This document shows positions 38,713-46,708 of a stretch of DNA of 64,000 nucleotides, one piece after another. The DNA comes from Tsukamurella pseudospumae. Lineage in GTDB: Bacteria > Actinomycetota > Actinomycetes > Mycobacteriales > Mycobacteriaceae. Each line of letters opens with the position of its first letter. The stretch's first letter is position 1. Under the pieces are notes generated by a model. It ran no database searches. It was not told the origin of the DNA and was given only the letters and a program-made list of their open reading frames with translations. A program made the translations under genes and the position numbers. The stretch is taken from assembly GCF_001575205.1 (NCBI RefSeq), contig NZ_LSRE01000002.1:186001-250000 (forward strand). Reading direction: 5' to 3'.

Positions 38713-39324
38713 GTGGCTGCTCCGCTGCGCGATGGCGCGCCGTTCGACCCGCTCGTCGATCTTGCAGGCCTGTGGACCACGGAGCTCGCGGAACGTTTCA
38801 TTCCGTTGCCCGGACTTCCGCCGGCGAAGTACGAGAGTCAAGGGGGGACGCTCGTGGTGAGTCCGCGCGAGGGGACCGCCAACAGCTACGCGGCCGCGGA
38901 GCTGGTCCTTCAGTTGCGAGGTCCGGCGCGAACCAACGGGTTCACCGCGTACACCGCAGTCAACATGCGGTTCGACGACCAGACGTGGATCGAACCCGAT
39001 CTCGCGGTCCTGCGTGAGCCTGCGCAGCAGGTGACGTGGGTACCGGCGGCGCAGGTGTTGATGCCCGTGGAACTCGTGTCCAGGAGCAGTCGCCGCCGGG
39101 ACCGCATCGACAAGCCTGCCCTGTGTGCAGCGGCGGAAGTGCCGTACTACCTGCGGGTGGAGATCGACGGCAGATACGTGGAGGTCGAGCTCAGCGAGTT
39201 GGTCGACGGTGCGTACCGCGTGATCGCGCAGGCGGTGAGCGGCCAGGAGTTCCGCACCGAGGTGCCCTTCCCGCTGACCTTCGACCCGCTCGACCTGCTG
39301 GAACCGGGCATCGCGCGCCGCTGA
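38713..39324 (+). CDS. Uma2 family (DUF820) endonuclease-like protein
   Basis: A 203-residue protein with the restriction-like fold of the Uma2 family: EPDLAVLRE (Asp), then PVELVSRSSRRRDRIDK (Glu and Lys positions) and PYYLRVEIDG. Members are widespread in cyanobacteria and actinobacteria, and their biological role is unsettled. GTG start following GAGGTGAGA. No toxin or methylase partner adjoins it. Confidence 0.8.
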   Translation: MAAPLRDGAPFDPLVDLAGLWTTELAERFIPLPGLPPAKYESQGGTLVVSPREGTANSYAAAELVLQLRGPARTNGFTAYTAVNMRFDDQTWIEPDLAVLREPAQQVTWVPAAQVLMPVELVSRSSRRRDRIDKPALCAAAEVPYYLRVEIDGRYVEVELSELVDGAYRVIAQAVSGQEFRTEVPFPLTFDPLDLLEPGIARR

Positions 39325-39326
39325 CC

Positions 39327-39344
39327 CCGTAGGTCCGCCTACGG
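39327..39344. terminator. Hairpin after the Uma2 gene
   Basis: CCGTAGG-TCCG-CCTACGG, a perfect 7-bp stem with a 4-nt loop, lies 3 bp past the stop. The CGTAGG/CCTACG words also occur, in the opposite arrangement, in the operators at 39773 and 41054, so a regulatory role is conceivable. Confidence 0.5.
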
Positions 39345-39351
39345 TGGCGGG

Positions 39352-39744
39352 ATGCCTGTGCGGATGATTCGACGCGTTGACCGCGTTCATGGTCGCGGTG
39401 GGGATCCTCGTCGCCGGGGCGCCGCTGGCATCGGCGGCGCCGGTGCCGCTCACCGGTGCGCAGTGCCGGTTCGACGGGCACGGGTTCGCGCGGACGGCAC
39501 CGATCGAGTACACCGGCGCGCCCGCGCACTTCAGCATCAAGGGCGACGGGGCGGGCGGCAACGACGGCTGCAACGTCTTCGGCATGACCGCCGGGTCACG
39601 GGGGAGCAGTTCCGCACGGCCTTCGACGGTGCGCGCACCGCCAAGGTCGCGGGCGACCGGTTGCGGGTCGCCGACGGTCCGTGGGGCTACTGGGACTTCG
39701 TTGCGAACGGCCCGGCGAAGCCCTCGCCGCGCAGCGCTCGATAG
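39352..39744 (+). pseudogene. Frameshifted secreted META-like protein
   Basis: Two overlapping frames each hold half of one plausible protein. Codons from 39352 give a basic start (MPVRMIRR). The next frame from about 39377 gives a signal peptide (TAFMVAVGILVAGAPLASAA) and a body with GDGAGGNDGCNVFG, like the Gly-Asn-x-Cys-Asn core of META domains. After about 39590 the first frame resumes with VTGEQFRTAFDGARTAKVAG. Two compensating shifts are needed to join them. Either the gene is broken or there are sequencing errors. Confidence 0.5.
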
Positions 39745-39772
39745 GACAACCTCACAGAAATTGTCCCAACTA

Positions 39773-39788
39773 CCTACGGCATCGTAGG
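39773..39788. promoter_or_regulatory. Candidate operator upstream of the ferredoxin reductase gene
   Basis: CCTACG-GCAT-CGTAGG is a perfect dyad 8 bp before the ATG. A close relative with the same 4-nt spacer lies upstream of the first desaturase gene (41054-41075). The shared site suggests one repressor (TetR-type geometry) controlling both. A GGACAA-N11-TTGTCC dyad lies just upstream (39744-39766). Confidence 0.55.
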
Positions 39789-39796
39789 CTCACGGC

Positions 39797-40942
39797 ATGA
39801 GCAACCGTTTCCGCGCCCTCCGTGATTGGCTCGAGTCCCCGGCCAAGGACGTCTCCGCCGAGCACCCCCGCACCAATCTGGTGCGCGGCGCCGTGGCGCG
39901 ACTGACCACCCCGCTGCTCCCGGACGACTACCTGCACCTGATCAACCCGCTGTGGTCGGCGCGTGAGCTCCGCGGCAAGATCGTGCGGGTCCAGCAGGAG
40001 ACGGACGAGTCGGTCACCCTCACGATCGAGACGGGGTGGGGCTTCAACACCAAGTATGAAGCCGGCCAGTACGTCGGCATCGGCGTGCTCGTCGACGGCA
40101 AGTGGACGTGGCGCTCCTACTCGCTGACCTCCGTGCCGGACATGGGGCACGGGCGCGGGCCGCGCGAGGTCTCGATCACCGTCAAGGCGATGAACGAGGG
40201 CTTCCTGTCGAACCACCTCGTCACCGGCGTCACCGAGGGCACGATCGTGCGGCTGCAGGCACCGTCGGGCGACTTCACGCTCCCGAACCCCCTGCCGCAC
40301 AAGGTCCTGTTCCTCACCGCGGGCAGCGGCATCACGCCCGTGATGGCGATGCTCCGCACGCTGGAGCGGCGCGGCATCCCGGCGTCGACGGACATCGTGG
40401 CCGTGCACTCCGCCCCGAACGCCGACGCGACGCTGTTCCGCGACGAGCTCGAGGCGTTCGACGCGAACCACGACAACGTCTCCGTGCAACTGCGCTACAC
40501 CCGCGACGCCGGCCGCTTGACGCCCGCCAACATCGGCGAGGTCGTTCCGGACTGGCAGGAGCGGCAGACGTGGATCTGCGGCCCCGGCGTCTTCCTCAAC
40601 GACATGGAGAAGGGCTGGAAGGACCGCGGCATCGAGTCGCGGCTGCACCAGGAGCGGTTCACCGTCGAGCGCGCCGATGTCTCGGCGAGCGGCGGCGAGG
40701 TCACCTTCCTCAAGGCCGGCAGGACCACCGATGTCGACGGTGCCACCACCCTGCTGGAGGCCGGTGAGGCCGCGGGTGTGCAGATGCCCTTCGGCTGTCG
40801 CATGGGCATCTGCCAGACCTGCGTGGTGCAGCTCGCCGACGGTCAGGTCCGCGACCTGCGTAGCGGCGACCTGCACACGGAGGGCGAGCGCATACAAACT
40901 TGTATCAGCGTGGCCGTGGGCGACTGCACGCTCGACGTCTAG
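39797..40942 (+). CDS. Ferredoxin reductase fused to a 2Fe-2S ferredoxin (desaturase electron donor, Rv3230c-like)
   Basis: A 381-residue protein: FAD-binding domain (RSYSLTSVP, about residues 110-118), NAD(P)H domain (LTAGSGITPVMAM, ICGPG) and a C-terminal plant-type 2Fe-2S ferredoxin (CRMGICQTC, then a fourth Cys in IQTCIS). In mycobacteria the homologue Rv3230c donates electrons to the DesA3 stearoyl-CoA desaturase, the same pairing as here. Near its end the codons ATA CAA ACT TGT are unusual for this DNA, and the last 28 bp are repeated downstream. Confidence 0.92.
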   Translation: MSNRFRALRDWLESPAKDVSAEHPRTNLVRGAVARLTTPLLPDDYLHLINPLWSARELRGKIVRVQQETDESVTLTIETGWGFNTKYEAGQYVGIGVLVDGKWTWRSYSLTSVPDMGHGRGPREVSITVKAMNEGFLSNHLVTGVTEGTIVRLQAPSGDFTLPNPLPHKVLFLTAGSGITPVMAMLRTLERRGIPASTDIVAVHSAPNADATLFRDELEAFDANHDNVSVQLRYTRDAGRLTPANIGEVVPDWQERQTWICGPGVFLNDMEKGWKDRGIESRLHQERFTVERADVSASGGEVTFLKAGRTTDVDGATTLLEAGEAAGVQMPFGCRMGICQTCVVQLADGQVRDLRSGDLHTEGERIQTCISVAVGDCTLDV

Positions 40943-41002
40943 CCCGGAGCCGTGCCCCATTGCATCACCGTGCGGTGGGCGACTGCACGCTCGACGTCTA
41001 GC
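40916..41002 (+). repeat. Tandem duplication of the reductase 3' end
   Basis: The 28 bp 40916-40943, which contain the last codons and stop, recur exactly at 40975-41002 (start of copy GTGGGCGACTGCACGC). Similarity extends about 15 bp further upstream with a few changes. The second copy lies after the stop and is non-coding. It looks like a slipped duplication. Confidence 0.85.
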
Positions 41003-41053
41003 AACGATCCTGACCTGCGGGTCCGTCACATCCGTTGACAGTCTACGCGGCCG

Positions 41054-41075
41054 TAACTTACGGTTGCGTAGGTTA
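41054..41075. promoter_or_regulatory. Candidate operator upstream of desaturase 1
   Basis: TAACTTACG-GTTG-CGTAGGTTA, matching arms at 8 of 9 positions, 28 bp before the first desaturase ATG. Same core and spacer as the dyad at 39773-39788. Confidence 0.55.
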
Positions 41076-41103
41076 GAGACGGACCACTGAAGGGCGGCCC
41101 CGC

Positions 41104-42360
41104 ATGGCGATCACCGACATCCCCGAGTACGCGCACCTCACCGAGGCCGACATCGAGACTCTGGGGGCGGAGCTGGATGCGATCCGGCGCGACATCGAGG
41201 CCGTCCGCGGCGAGACCGACGTGCAGTACCTGCGGCGCACCATCGCCGTGCAGCGCGGGCTCGAGGTGGCGGGCCGGGCGATGCTCCTGGGCGCGCACAA
41301 GCGCGGTTTCTGGTGGGGTTCGGCGGTCTCGCTCGGCCTCGCGAAGATCATCGAGAACATGGAGCTCGGGCACAACATCATGCACGGGCAGTGGGATTGG
41401 ATGAACGATCCGGAGATCCACTCGACCACGTGGGAGTGGGACAACGCCGGCACCTCGCGGCTGTGGAAGCACACCCACAACTACGTGCACCACAAGTACA
41501 CGAACGTCCTCGACATGGACGACGACGTGGGCTACAAGACGCTGCGCGTCACGCGCGATCAGCCGTGGACCCCGTTCAACTCGGGCAACCTCGTCTACAA
41601 CACGATCCTCATGTTGCTCTTCGAGTACGGCGTGGCGATCCAGCACCTCGAGCTCGGCCGCGCGGCCACCAAGTGGAAGAAGTCGTGGTTCGACCGCGAG
41701 GGCTTCAAGGCGGACGCTTCGGACGTCGGCCGCAAGATCGGCCGCCAGGTGCTCAAGGACTACGTCGCGGCCCCACTCGTCGGCGTGCCCTTCGGCGGTG
41801 CGCGCGGCTGGCGCAAGGCGCTGACCGCGACGATCACCGCCAACGTGATCCGGAACGTCTGGACCAACGCGGTCATCTTCTGCGGCCATTTCCCCGACGG
41901 AGCCGAGAAGTTCACCAAGCAGGACGTCGACAACGAGACGCAGGCGCAGTGGTACCTGCGCCAGATGCTCGGCAGCGCGAACCTGTCCGGCGGCCCCGTC
42001 GTCGACTTCCTCTCGGGCAACCTCAGCTACCAGATCGAGCACCACCTGTTCCCCGATCTGCCGTCGAACCGGCTCTCGGAGATCGGCGTCCGCGTGCGCG
42101 CGCTGTGCGAGAAGTACGACCTGCCGTACACGATCGGGCCGCTGCACGTGCAGTACTACAAGTCCTGGCGGACCATCGCCAAGCTGTCGCTGCCCGACAA
42201 GTACCTGCGCGACACCGCCGACGACGCTCCGGAGACCGCCTCGGAGGCGATGTTCGCGGGCACCGAGTTCGCGGAGCCGCGGGTCGACGCGGCCACCGGT
42301 CGCCGGTTCGGCCTCAAGGCCGCCCGCGCCGCGGTGCACGCGCGCCGTCGTCGGGCCTGA
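41104..42360 (+). CDS. Membrane acyl-CoA desaturase 1 (DesA3-like)
   Basis: A 418-residue integral membrane di-iron desaturase. The three histidine boxes are GHNIMHGQ, HTHNYVHHKYTN and QIEHHLFPDLPSNR. Several hydrophobic segments sit around them. It should introduce a cis double bond into acyl-CoA using electrons from the adjacent ferredoxin reductase. This is the first of three tandem paralogues that share the start MAITD and EYAHL. A 17-bp-stem terminator follows it, so desaturases 2 and 3 have their own promoters. Confidence 0.93.
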   Translation: MAITDIPEYAHLTEADIETLGAELDAIRRDIEAVRGETDVQYLRRTIAVQRGLEVAGRAMLLGAHKRGFWWGSAVSLGLAKIIENMELGHNIMHGQWDWMNDPEIHSTTWEWDNAGTSRLWKHTHNYVHHKYTNVLDMDDDVGYKTLRVTRDQPWTPFNSGNLVYNTILMLLFEYGVAIQHLELGRAATKWKKSWFDREGFKADASDVGRKIGRQVLKDYVAAPLVGVPFGGARGWRKALTATITANVIRNVWTNAVIFCGHFPDGAEKFTKQDVDNETQAQWYLRQMLGSANLSGGPVVDFLSGNLSYQIEHHLFPDLPSNRLSEIGVRVRALCEKYDLPYTIGPLHVQYYKSWRTIAKLSLPDKYLRDTADDAPETASEAMFAGTEFAEPRVDAATGRRFGLKAARAAVHARRRRA

Positions 42361-42370
42361 CCTCCCGTCC

Positions 42371-42409
42371 TCGATGCCCGACGGTGCGCCGCGCACCGTC
42401 GGGCATCGA
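42371..42409 (+). terminator. Terminator hairpin after desaturase 1
   Basis: A perfect 17-bp stem with a 5-nt loop (left arm 42371-42387, right arm 42393-42409). Each arm contains the octamer GACGGTGC or its complement, which is common across this window. No U tract. Confidence 0.75.
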
Positions 42410-42530
42410 CGTGTGCGGGGTGCGTCACTCCTGGAACAAGATCGATGACTTTGTCCTACCCGGCTGCTACAGTGGAATCGTTCTGTTCTTGAGGCCGCTG
42501 CATGCGGTCGTACCGATTGGGGATCGCCTC

Positions 42531-43817
42531 GTGGCTATCACTGACGTCGCGGAGTACGCGCACCTGACCGACGCCGACATCGAGGCGCTCGGTGCCGAGC
42601 TGGACGCGCTGCGCCGCGAGATCGAGGAGAGCCGCGGCGAGGAGGATGCGAAGTACATCCGCCGCGTCATCAAGAGCCAGCGCATCGCCGAGACCGCCGG
42701 CCGCGTCTTCGGGCTGGGCGCCGGGATGAAGGGCTGGAAGGGCAAGGCCGCGTGGGCCGCCTCCGCCGCGTGCCTGAGCTACGCGAAGGTGATCGAGAAC
42801 AACGAGCTGGGCCACAACATCATGCACGGCCAGTGGGACTGGATGAACGATCCGGAGATCCACTCCACCAGCTGGGAGTGGGACAGCGCCTCGGACGGCA
42901 AGTTCTGGCGCCACACCCACAACTACATGCACCACAAGTACACCAACGTCACCGACATGGACGACGACATCGGCTACGGCATCCTGCGCGTCACGCGCGA
43001 TCAGCCGTGGGAGCCGTACATGCTGTTCAACCCCATCTACAACTTCACGCTGATGATGGGCTTCCAGTACGGCAAGGCCGTGCAGCACCTCGAGCTGATG
43101 AACGCCATGAAGGCGGCGCTCAACGGCGGCGAGCAGTACGCCGAGTACGACTGGGAGGAGTTCCGCAGCAGGCTCAAGGTGGTCCTCACCAAGATCACCA
43201 AGCAGACCGCGAAGGACTACGTCCTGTTCCCCGCGATGGCCGTGCCCTTCACCGGCGCCCGCGGCTACAAGAAGGCGGCCTCGGCCAACCTGGTCGCGAA
43301 CACGGTGCGCGACGTGTGGGATCACATGACCATCTTCTGCGGCCACTTCCCGGACGACGCCGAGAAGTTCACCATCGAGGACATCGACAACGAGACCCTC
43401 CCCGAGTGGTACCTGCGTCAGATGCTGGGCACCGCGAACTTCGAGGGCAGCAACGCGCTGCACTTCATCACCGGGCACCTGGGTCGGCAGATCGAGCACC
43501 ACCTGTACCCGGACCTGCCCTCCAACCGCTACAACTACATCAACTCGCGCCTGGTCGAGATCTGCGAGAAGTACGACCTGCCCTACAACACCGGGCCGAT
43601 GTGGAAGCAGTACGCGGAGTCCTGGCGCACCGTCATCAAGCTCTCGCTGCCGGACAAGTACCTGACGGCCACCGTCGACGATGCGCCCGAGACGCACTCG
43701 AACAAGCGCTTCTACGACGAGTCGGGCGCGACCACCGTGGTCAAGGGTGAGATCGATGCAGACGGCAACCGTCGCGGCCTCGTCTCGCACGTCGAGGAAC
43801 TGGCGGCAGCGAAGTAA
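42531..43817 (+). CDS. Membrane acyl-CoA desaturase 2
   Basis: A 428-residue paralogue of desaturase 1 with the same histidine boxes: GHNIMHGQ, HTHNYMHHKYTN and QIEHHLYPDLPSNR. It differs by GHLGRQIEHH in place of GNLSYQIEHH, which may alter chain-length or position preference. The GTG at 42531 is chosen; it begins MAITDVAEYAHLTDAD like the paralogues. A much longer open frame upstream is a shadow of desaturase 1. The 170-bp gap before it should hold a promoter (TACAGT at about 42470). Confidence 0.92.
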   Translation: MAITDVAEYAHLTDADIEALGAELDALRREIEESRGEEDAKYIRRVIKSQRIAETAGRVFGLGAGMKGWKGKAAWAASAACLSYAKVIENNELGHNIMHGQWDWMNDPEIHSTSWEWDSASDGKFWRHTHNYMHHKYTNVTDMDDDIGYGILRVTRDQPWEPYMLFNPIYNFTLMMGFQYGKAVQHLELMNAMKAALNGGEQYAEYDWEEFRSRLKVVLTKITKQTAKDYVLFPAMAVPFTGARGYKKAASANLVANTVRDVWDHMTIFCGHFPDDAEKFTIEDIDNETLPEWYLRQMLGTANFEGSNALHFITGHLGRQIEHHLYPDLPSNRYNYINSRLVEICEKYDLPYNTGPMWKQYAESWRTVIKLSLPDKYLTATVDDAPETHSNKRFYDESGATTVVKGEIDADGNRRGLVSHVEELAAAK

Positions 43818-43850
43818 CGGGGCGGGCCGGACGCGCGTAGCCTTAGACAC

Positions 43851-45269
43851 GTGGCTATCACTGATGTCGGCGAGTACGCACATCTCGATGACGCCGACAT
43901 CGAGCAGCTCGCGCGGGAGCTGGACTCCATCCGCGCCGAGGTCGAGTCGTCGCGCGGCGAACGGGACGCCCGGTACATCCGTGGCGTGATCCGGGCGCAG
44001 CGCGTGCTCGAGGCCGCGGGCCGGCTCACCATCCTCGGCTCCAAGAGCCGATGGTTCTGGGCCGCCGGCGCGGGCATGCTCGGGGTCGCCAAGATCATCG
44101 AGAACATGGAGCTCGGGCACAACGTCATGCACGGGCAGTGGGATTGGATGAACGATCCCGAGATCCACTCCACCACGTGGGAGTGGGACATGGCCTGTCC
44201 CGGCGCGCACTGGAAGCACTCGCACAACTTCCTGCACCACAAGTACACCAATGTCGTCGGCATGGATCTGGACGTCGGCTACGGCGTCCTCCGGGTCACC
44301 CGCGACGAGCAGTGGGAGGCCAAGCGGTCCGCCCAGTTCCTCAACAACCTGTTCCTCGGGCTCACCTTCGAGTGGGGCATCGCCCTGCACGACATCGAGC
44401 TGGCCGAGGCCATCGCCGGGAACAAGCCGTGGCCGCAGACCCGGAAACAGCTGCGCGAGTTGGGCGTCAAGGCCGCGCGGCAGCTGGGTAAGGACTTCGT
44501 CCTGTACCCGGCGGTCAGCAAGGCCGTGGGCGGCTCCTTCGGGCGCACGTTGTCGGCGAACCTCACGGCGAACATCGTCCGCAACATCTGGACCTACGTG
44601 GTCATCTTCTGCGGGCACTTCCCCGACGGTGCCGAGAAGTTCACCACCGAGTCCATCGTCGACGAGACGCCGGGCGAGTGGTACCTGCGGCAGATGCTGG
44701 GCAGCGCGAACATCTCGGGCGGCCGCGCCATGGACTTCATGACGGGCAACCTGAGCTACCAGATCGAGCACCACATGTTCCCCGACCTGCCGTCGAACCG
44801 GCTCGCGGAGATCAGCGTGAAGGTGCGGGCGATCTGCGAGAAGTACGACATCCCGTACACCGAGGGCCCGCTGCTGCGCCAGTACTACTTGTCCCAGCGC
44901 ACCATCGCGAAGCTCTCGCTGCCGGACCGCTGGCTGCGCGCCACCGCGGACGACGCGCCGGAGACGGCGTCGGAGCTGCGGTTCGCCGCGATCCGCGAGC
45001 GCCTCGTGGTCGCCCAGGAGAACGCGCAGGACAGGTTCGTCCTCGCGCAGGAGAACGCGCACGACCGGCTCGTGCACGCCCAGGAGGCGGCGCAGGACCG
45101 CCTGGCGCACGCCCGCGAGGCGGCGCACGCGGCGCAGCTCGAGGTGGAGCGAGTCGGGCTCCGCACGGCGATCGCCGAGGCGGCGCGGCACAAGGTCGAA
45201 GAGAAGCGGGCACGGTCCGAGGCGAAGCGTGCGGGTCGCCGTCGGCGCCGGAGCTCCGGCGTGGCGTAG
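43851..45269 (+). CDS. Membrane acyl-CoA desaturase 3 with repeat-bearing C-terminal tail
   Basis: A 472-residue paralogue with GHNVMHGQ, HSHNFLHHKYTN and QIEHHMFPDLPSNR boxes. GTG start, 34 bp after desaturase 2. Unlike its neighbours it ends in a tail of about 90 residues. Residues 385-428 are four 11-residue repeats (LVVAQENAQDR, FVLAQENAHDR, LVHAQEAAQDR, LAHAREAAHAA) followed by a highly basic end. Such 11-mers form amphipathic helices in lipid-surface proteins. The tail may anchor the enzyme to a membrane or lipid droplet (inference). Confidence 0.92.
   Translation: MAITDVGEYAHLDDADIEQLARELDSIRAEVESSRGERDARYIRGVIRAQRVLEAAGRLTILGSKSRWFWAAGAGMLGVAKIIENMELGHNVMHGQWDWMNDPEIHSTTWEWDMACPGAHWKHSHNFLHHKYTNVVGMDLDVGYGVLRVTRDEQWEAKRSAQFLNNLFLGLTFEWGIALHDIELAEAIAGNKPWPQTRKQLRELGVKAARQLGKDFVLYPAVSKAVGGSFGRTLSANLTANIVRNIWTYVVIFCGHFPDGAEKFTTESIVDETPGEWYLRQMLGSANISGGRAMDFMTGNLSYQIEHHMFPDLPSNRLAEISVKVRAICEKYDIPYTEGPLLRQYYLSQRTIAKLSLPDRWLRATADDAPETASELRFAAIRERLVVAQENAQDRFVLAQENAHDRLVHAQEAAQDRLAHAREAAHAAQLEVERVGLRTAIAEAARHKVEEKRARSEAKRAGRRRRRSSGVA
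45003..45134 (+). repeat. Four 33-bp tandem repeats in desaturase 3
   Basis: Four in-frame units of 33 bp, starting at 45003, 45036, 45069 and 45102, encode the 11-residue repeats. The first three are close at nucleotide level (GCCCAGGAGAACGCG and variants), so they arose by recent duplication. Confidence 0.85.
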
Positions 45270-45292
45270 ACTTCTTACTTTGGGCAGCCTAA

Positions 45293-45310
45293 GACGACTG
45301 CCGAGTCGTC
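45293..45310. promoter_or_regulatory. Dyad upstream of fprA
   Basis: GACGACT-GCCG-AGTCGTC, a perfect dyad 21 bp before the fprA ATG. It could be an operator or a small hairpin. A preceding CTTACTTTGGGCAGCCTAAG is a poor match to iron-regulator boxes. Confidence 0.35.
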
Positions 45311-45330
45311 CTCGTCGGGAGTGTTTGTTG

Positions 45331-46698
45331 ATGAAGCCCTTGCGCGTCGCGATCGTGGGTTCCGGGCCGTCGGGCTTCTTCGCCGCCGGGAACCTGTTGG
45401 AGCAGGACGACATCGAGGTGCAGGTCGACGTGTTCGACCGGCTGCCCACGCCGTTCGGCCTGGTCCGCTACGGCGTCGCGCCCGACCATCCCGCGATCAA
45501 GTCGGTCACCAAGATCTTCGACCGCACCGCGCAGCACGAGAACTTCCGCTACTTCGGCAATGTCGAGGTCGCGACCGACATCCAGGCCTCCGAGCTCGCG
45601 CAGTGGTACGACGCCGTGATCTACGCGATCGGCGCGTCCGGCGGCCGGCGGCTCGAGGTCGACGGTGCCTGGCTCCCCGGTAACCACCCGTCGAGCGATT
45701 TCGTCGGCTGGTACAACGGCCACCCCGACCGCCGCGACCTCGACGTCGACCTCGGCGTCGAGCGTGCCGTGGTCATCGGCAACGGCAATGTCGCGCTCGA
45801 CGCGGCCCGGATCCTGGTCACCGGCACCGAGAAGCTCGAGGGCACCGACATGGCCGAGCACGCGCTGGCGGCGCTGCGCGGTTCGGCGATCCGCGAGGTC
45901 GTCGTGCTCGGCCGTCGCGGCGCGGAGCAGGCCGCGTTCACGCCCTCCGAGGTAGCCGAGCTGGGCAAGTTGCCGGGCGTCGACGTGATCGTCGACCCGG
46001 CCGACGTACCGGCGGAGGACAAGGAGCGCGACAAGGCCCGCCCGCCGGTGGAGCGCAACAACATCAAGCAACTGCGCAAGCTGGCCGCGCTCGAGCCGAC
46101 CGGGGCGGACCGTCGGATCGTGCTGAAGTTCCTGCGCTCCGTGGTCGGCATCGGCGGCGACGACGCCGTTCGCACGGTCTCCATCGCCACCAACGAGCTC
46201 GCCCTCGGCGAGGACGGCACCGTCGAGGCGCAGCCCACCGGCGCGGTCGCCGAGCACGAGGCGGGCCTGGTCATCCACGCCGTCGGTTACCACGGCACCC
46301 CGATCCCCGGCATCCCGTTCGACACGGAGCGGGGCGTGTTCCGCAACGCCGACTCGCGGATCGTCGGGTACGACGGTGCGCCCCTCCCGGGCCACTACGT
46401 GGTCGGCTGGATCAAGCGCGGACCGTCGGGCGTCATCCCCACGAACCGCGACTGCGCGCGCGACACGGTCTCCGTCCTCCTCGCCGACGTCGCGGAGGGC
46501 AGGCTCGCGCGCAGCGACTTCGACGGTGCCCAGGTCGAGAAGCTCGTCGTCGAGCGCGTGCCGAACCTCGTCGAGTACGACGGATGGATGGCCATCGACG
46601 CGCACGAGACCGCCCTCGCGGAGGAGGACGATCGGCCGCGCGTGAAGCTCACCAGTGTCGACGCGATGATCGACGCGGCGCAGGCGGCTACGGACTGA
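45331..46698 (+). CDS. fprA: NADPH-ferredoxin reductase FprA
   Basis: A 455-residue adrenodoxin-reductase-type flavoprotein. FAD-binding IVGSGPSGFFAAGNL, then FGLVRYGVAPDH, the NADPH-binding IGNGNVALDAAR and the C-terminal VVGWIKRGPSGVIPTNR are all present. Length matches mycobacterial FprA. It passes electrons from NADPH to ferredoxins. Its place after three desaturases suggests a second electron route to them. The ATG at 45331 is used; the frame upstream overlaps desaturase 3. Confidence 0.93.
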   Translation: MKPLRVAIVGSGPSGFFAAGNLLEQDDIEVQVDVFDRLPTPFGLVRYGVAPDHPAIKSVTKIFDRTAQHENFRYFGNVEVATDIQASELAQWYDAVIYAIGASGGRRLEVDGAWLPGNHPSSDFVGWYNGHPDRRDLDVDLGVERAVVIGNGNVALDAARILVTGTEKLEGTDMAEHALAALRGSAIREVVVLGRRGAEQAAFTPSEVAELGKLPGVDVIVDPADVPAEDKERDKARPPVERNNIKQLRKLAALEPTGADRRIVLKFLRSVVGIGGDDAVRTVSIATNELALGEDGTVEAQPTGAVAEHEAGLVIHAVGYHGTPIPGIPFDTERGVFRNADSRIVGYDGAPLPGHYVVGWIKRGPSGVIPTNRDCARDTVSVLLADVAEGRLARSDFDGAQVEKLVVERVPNLVEYDGWMAIDAHETALAEEDDRPRVKLTSVDAMIDAAQAATD

Positions 46699-46708
46699 TC
46701 CGGCCGGT

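Noticed and set aside
45278-45297. IdeR/DtxR iron box upstream of fprA
   Set aside because: CTTACTTTGGGCAGCCTAAG agrees with the 19-bp consensus at only about half of the positions.
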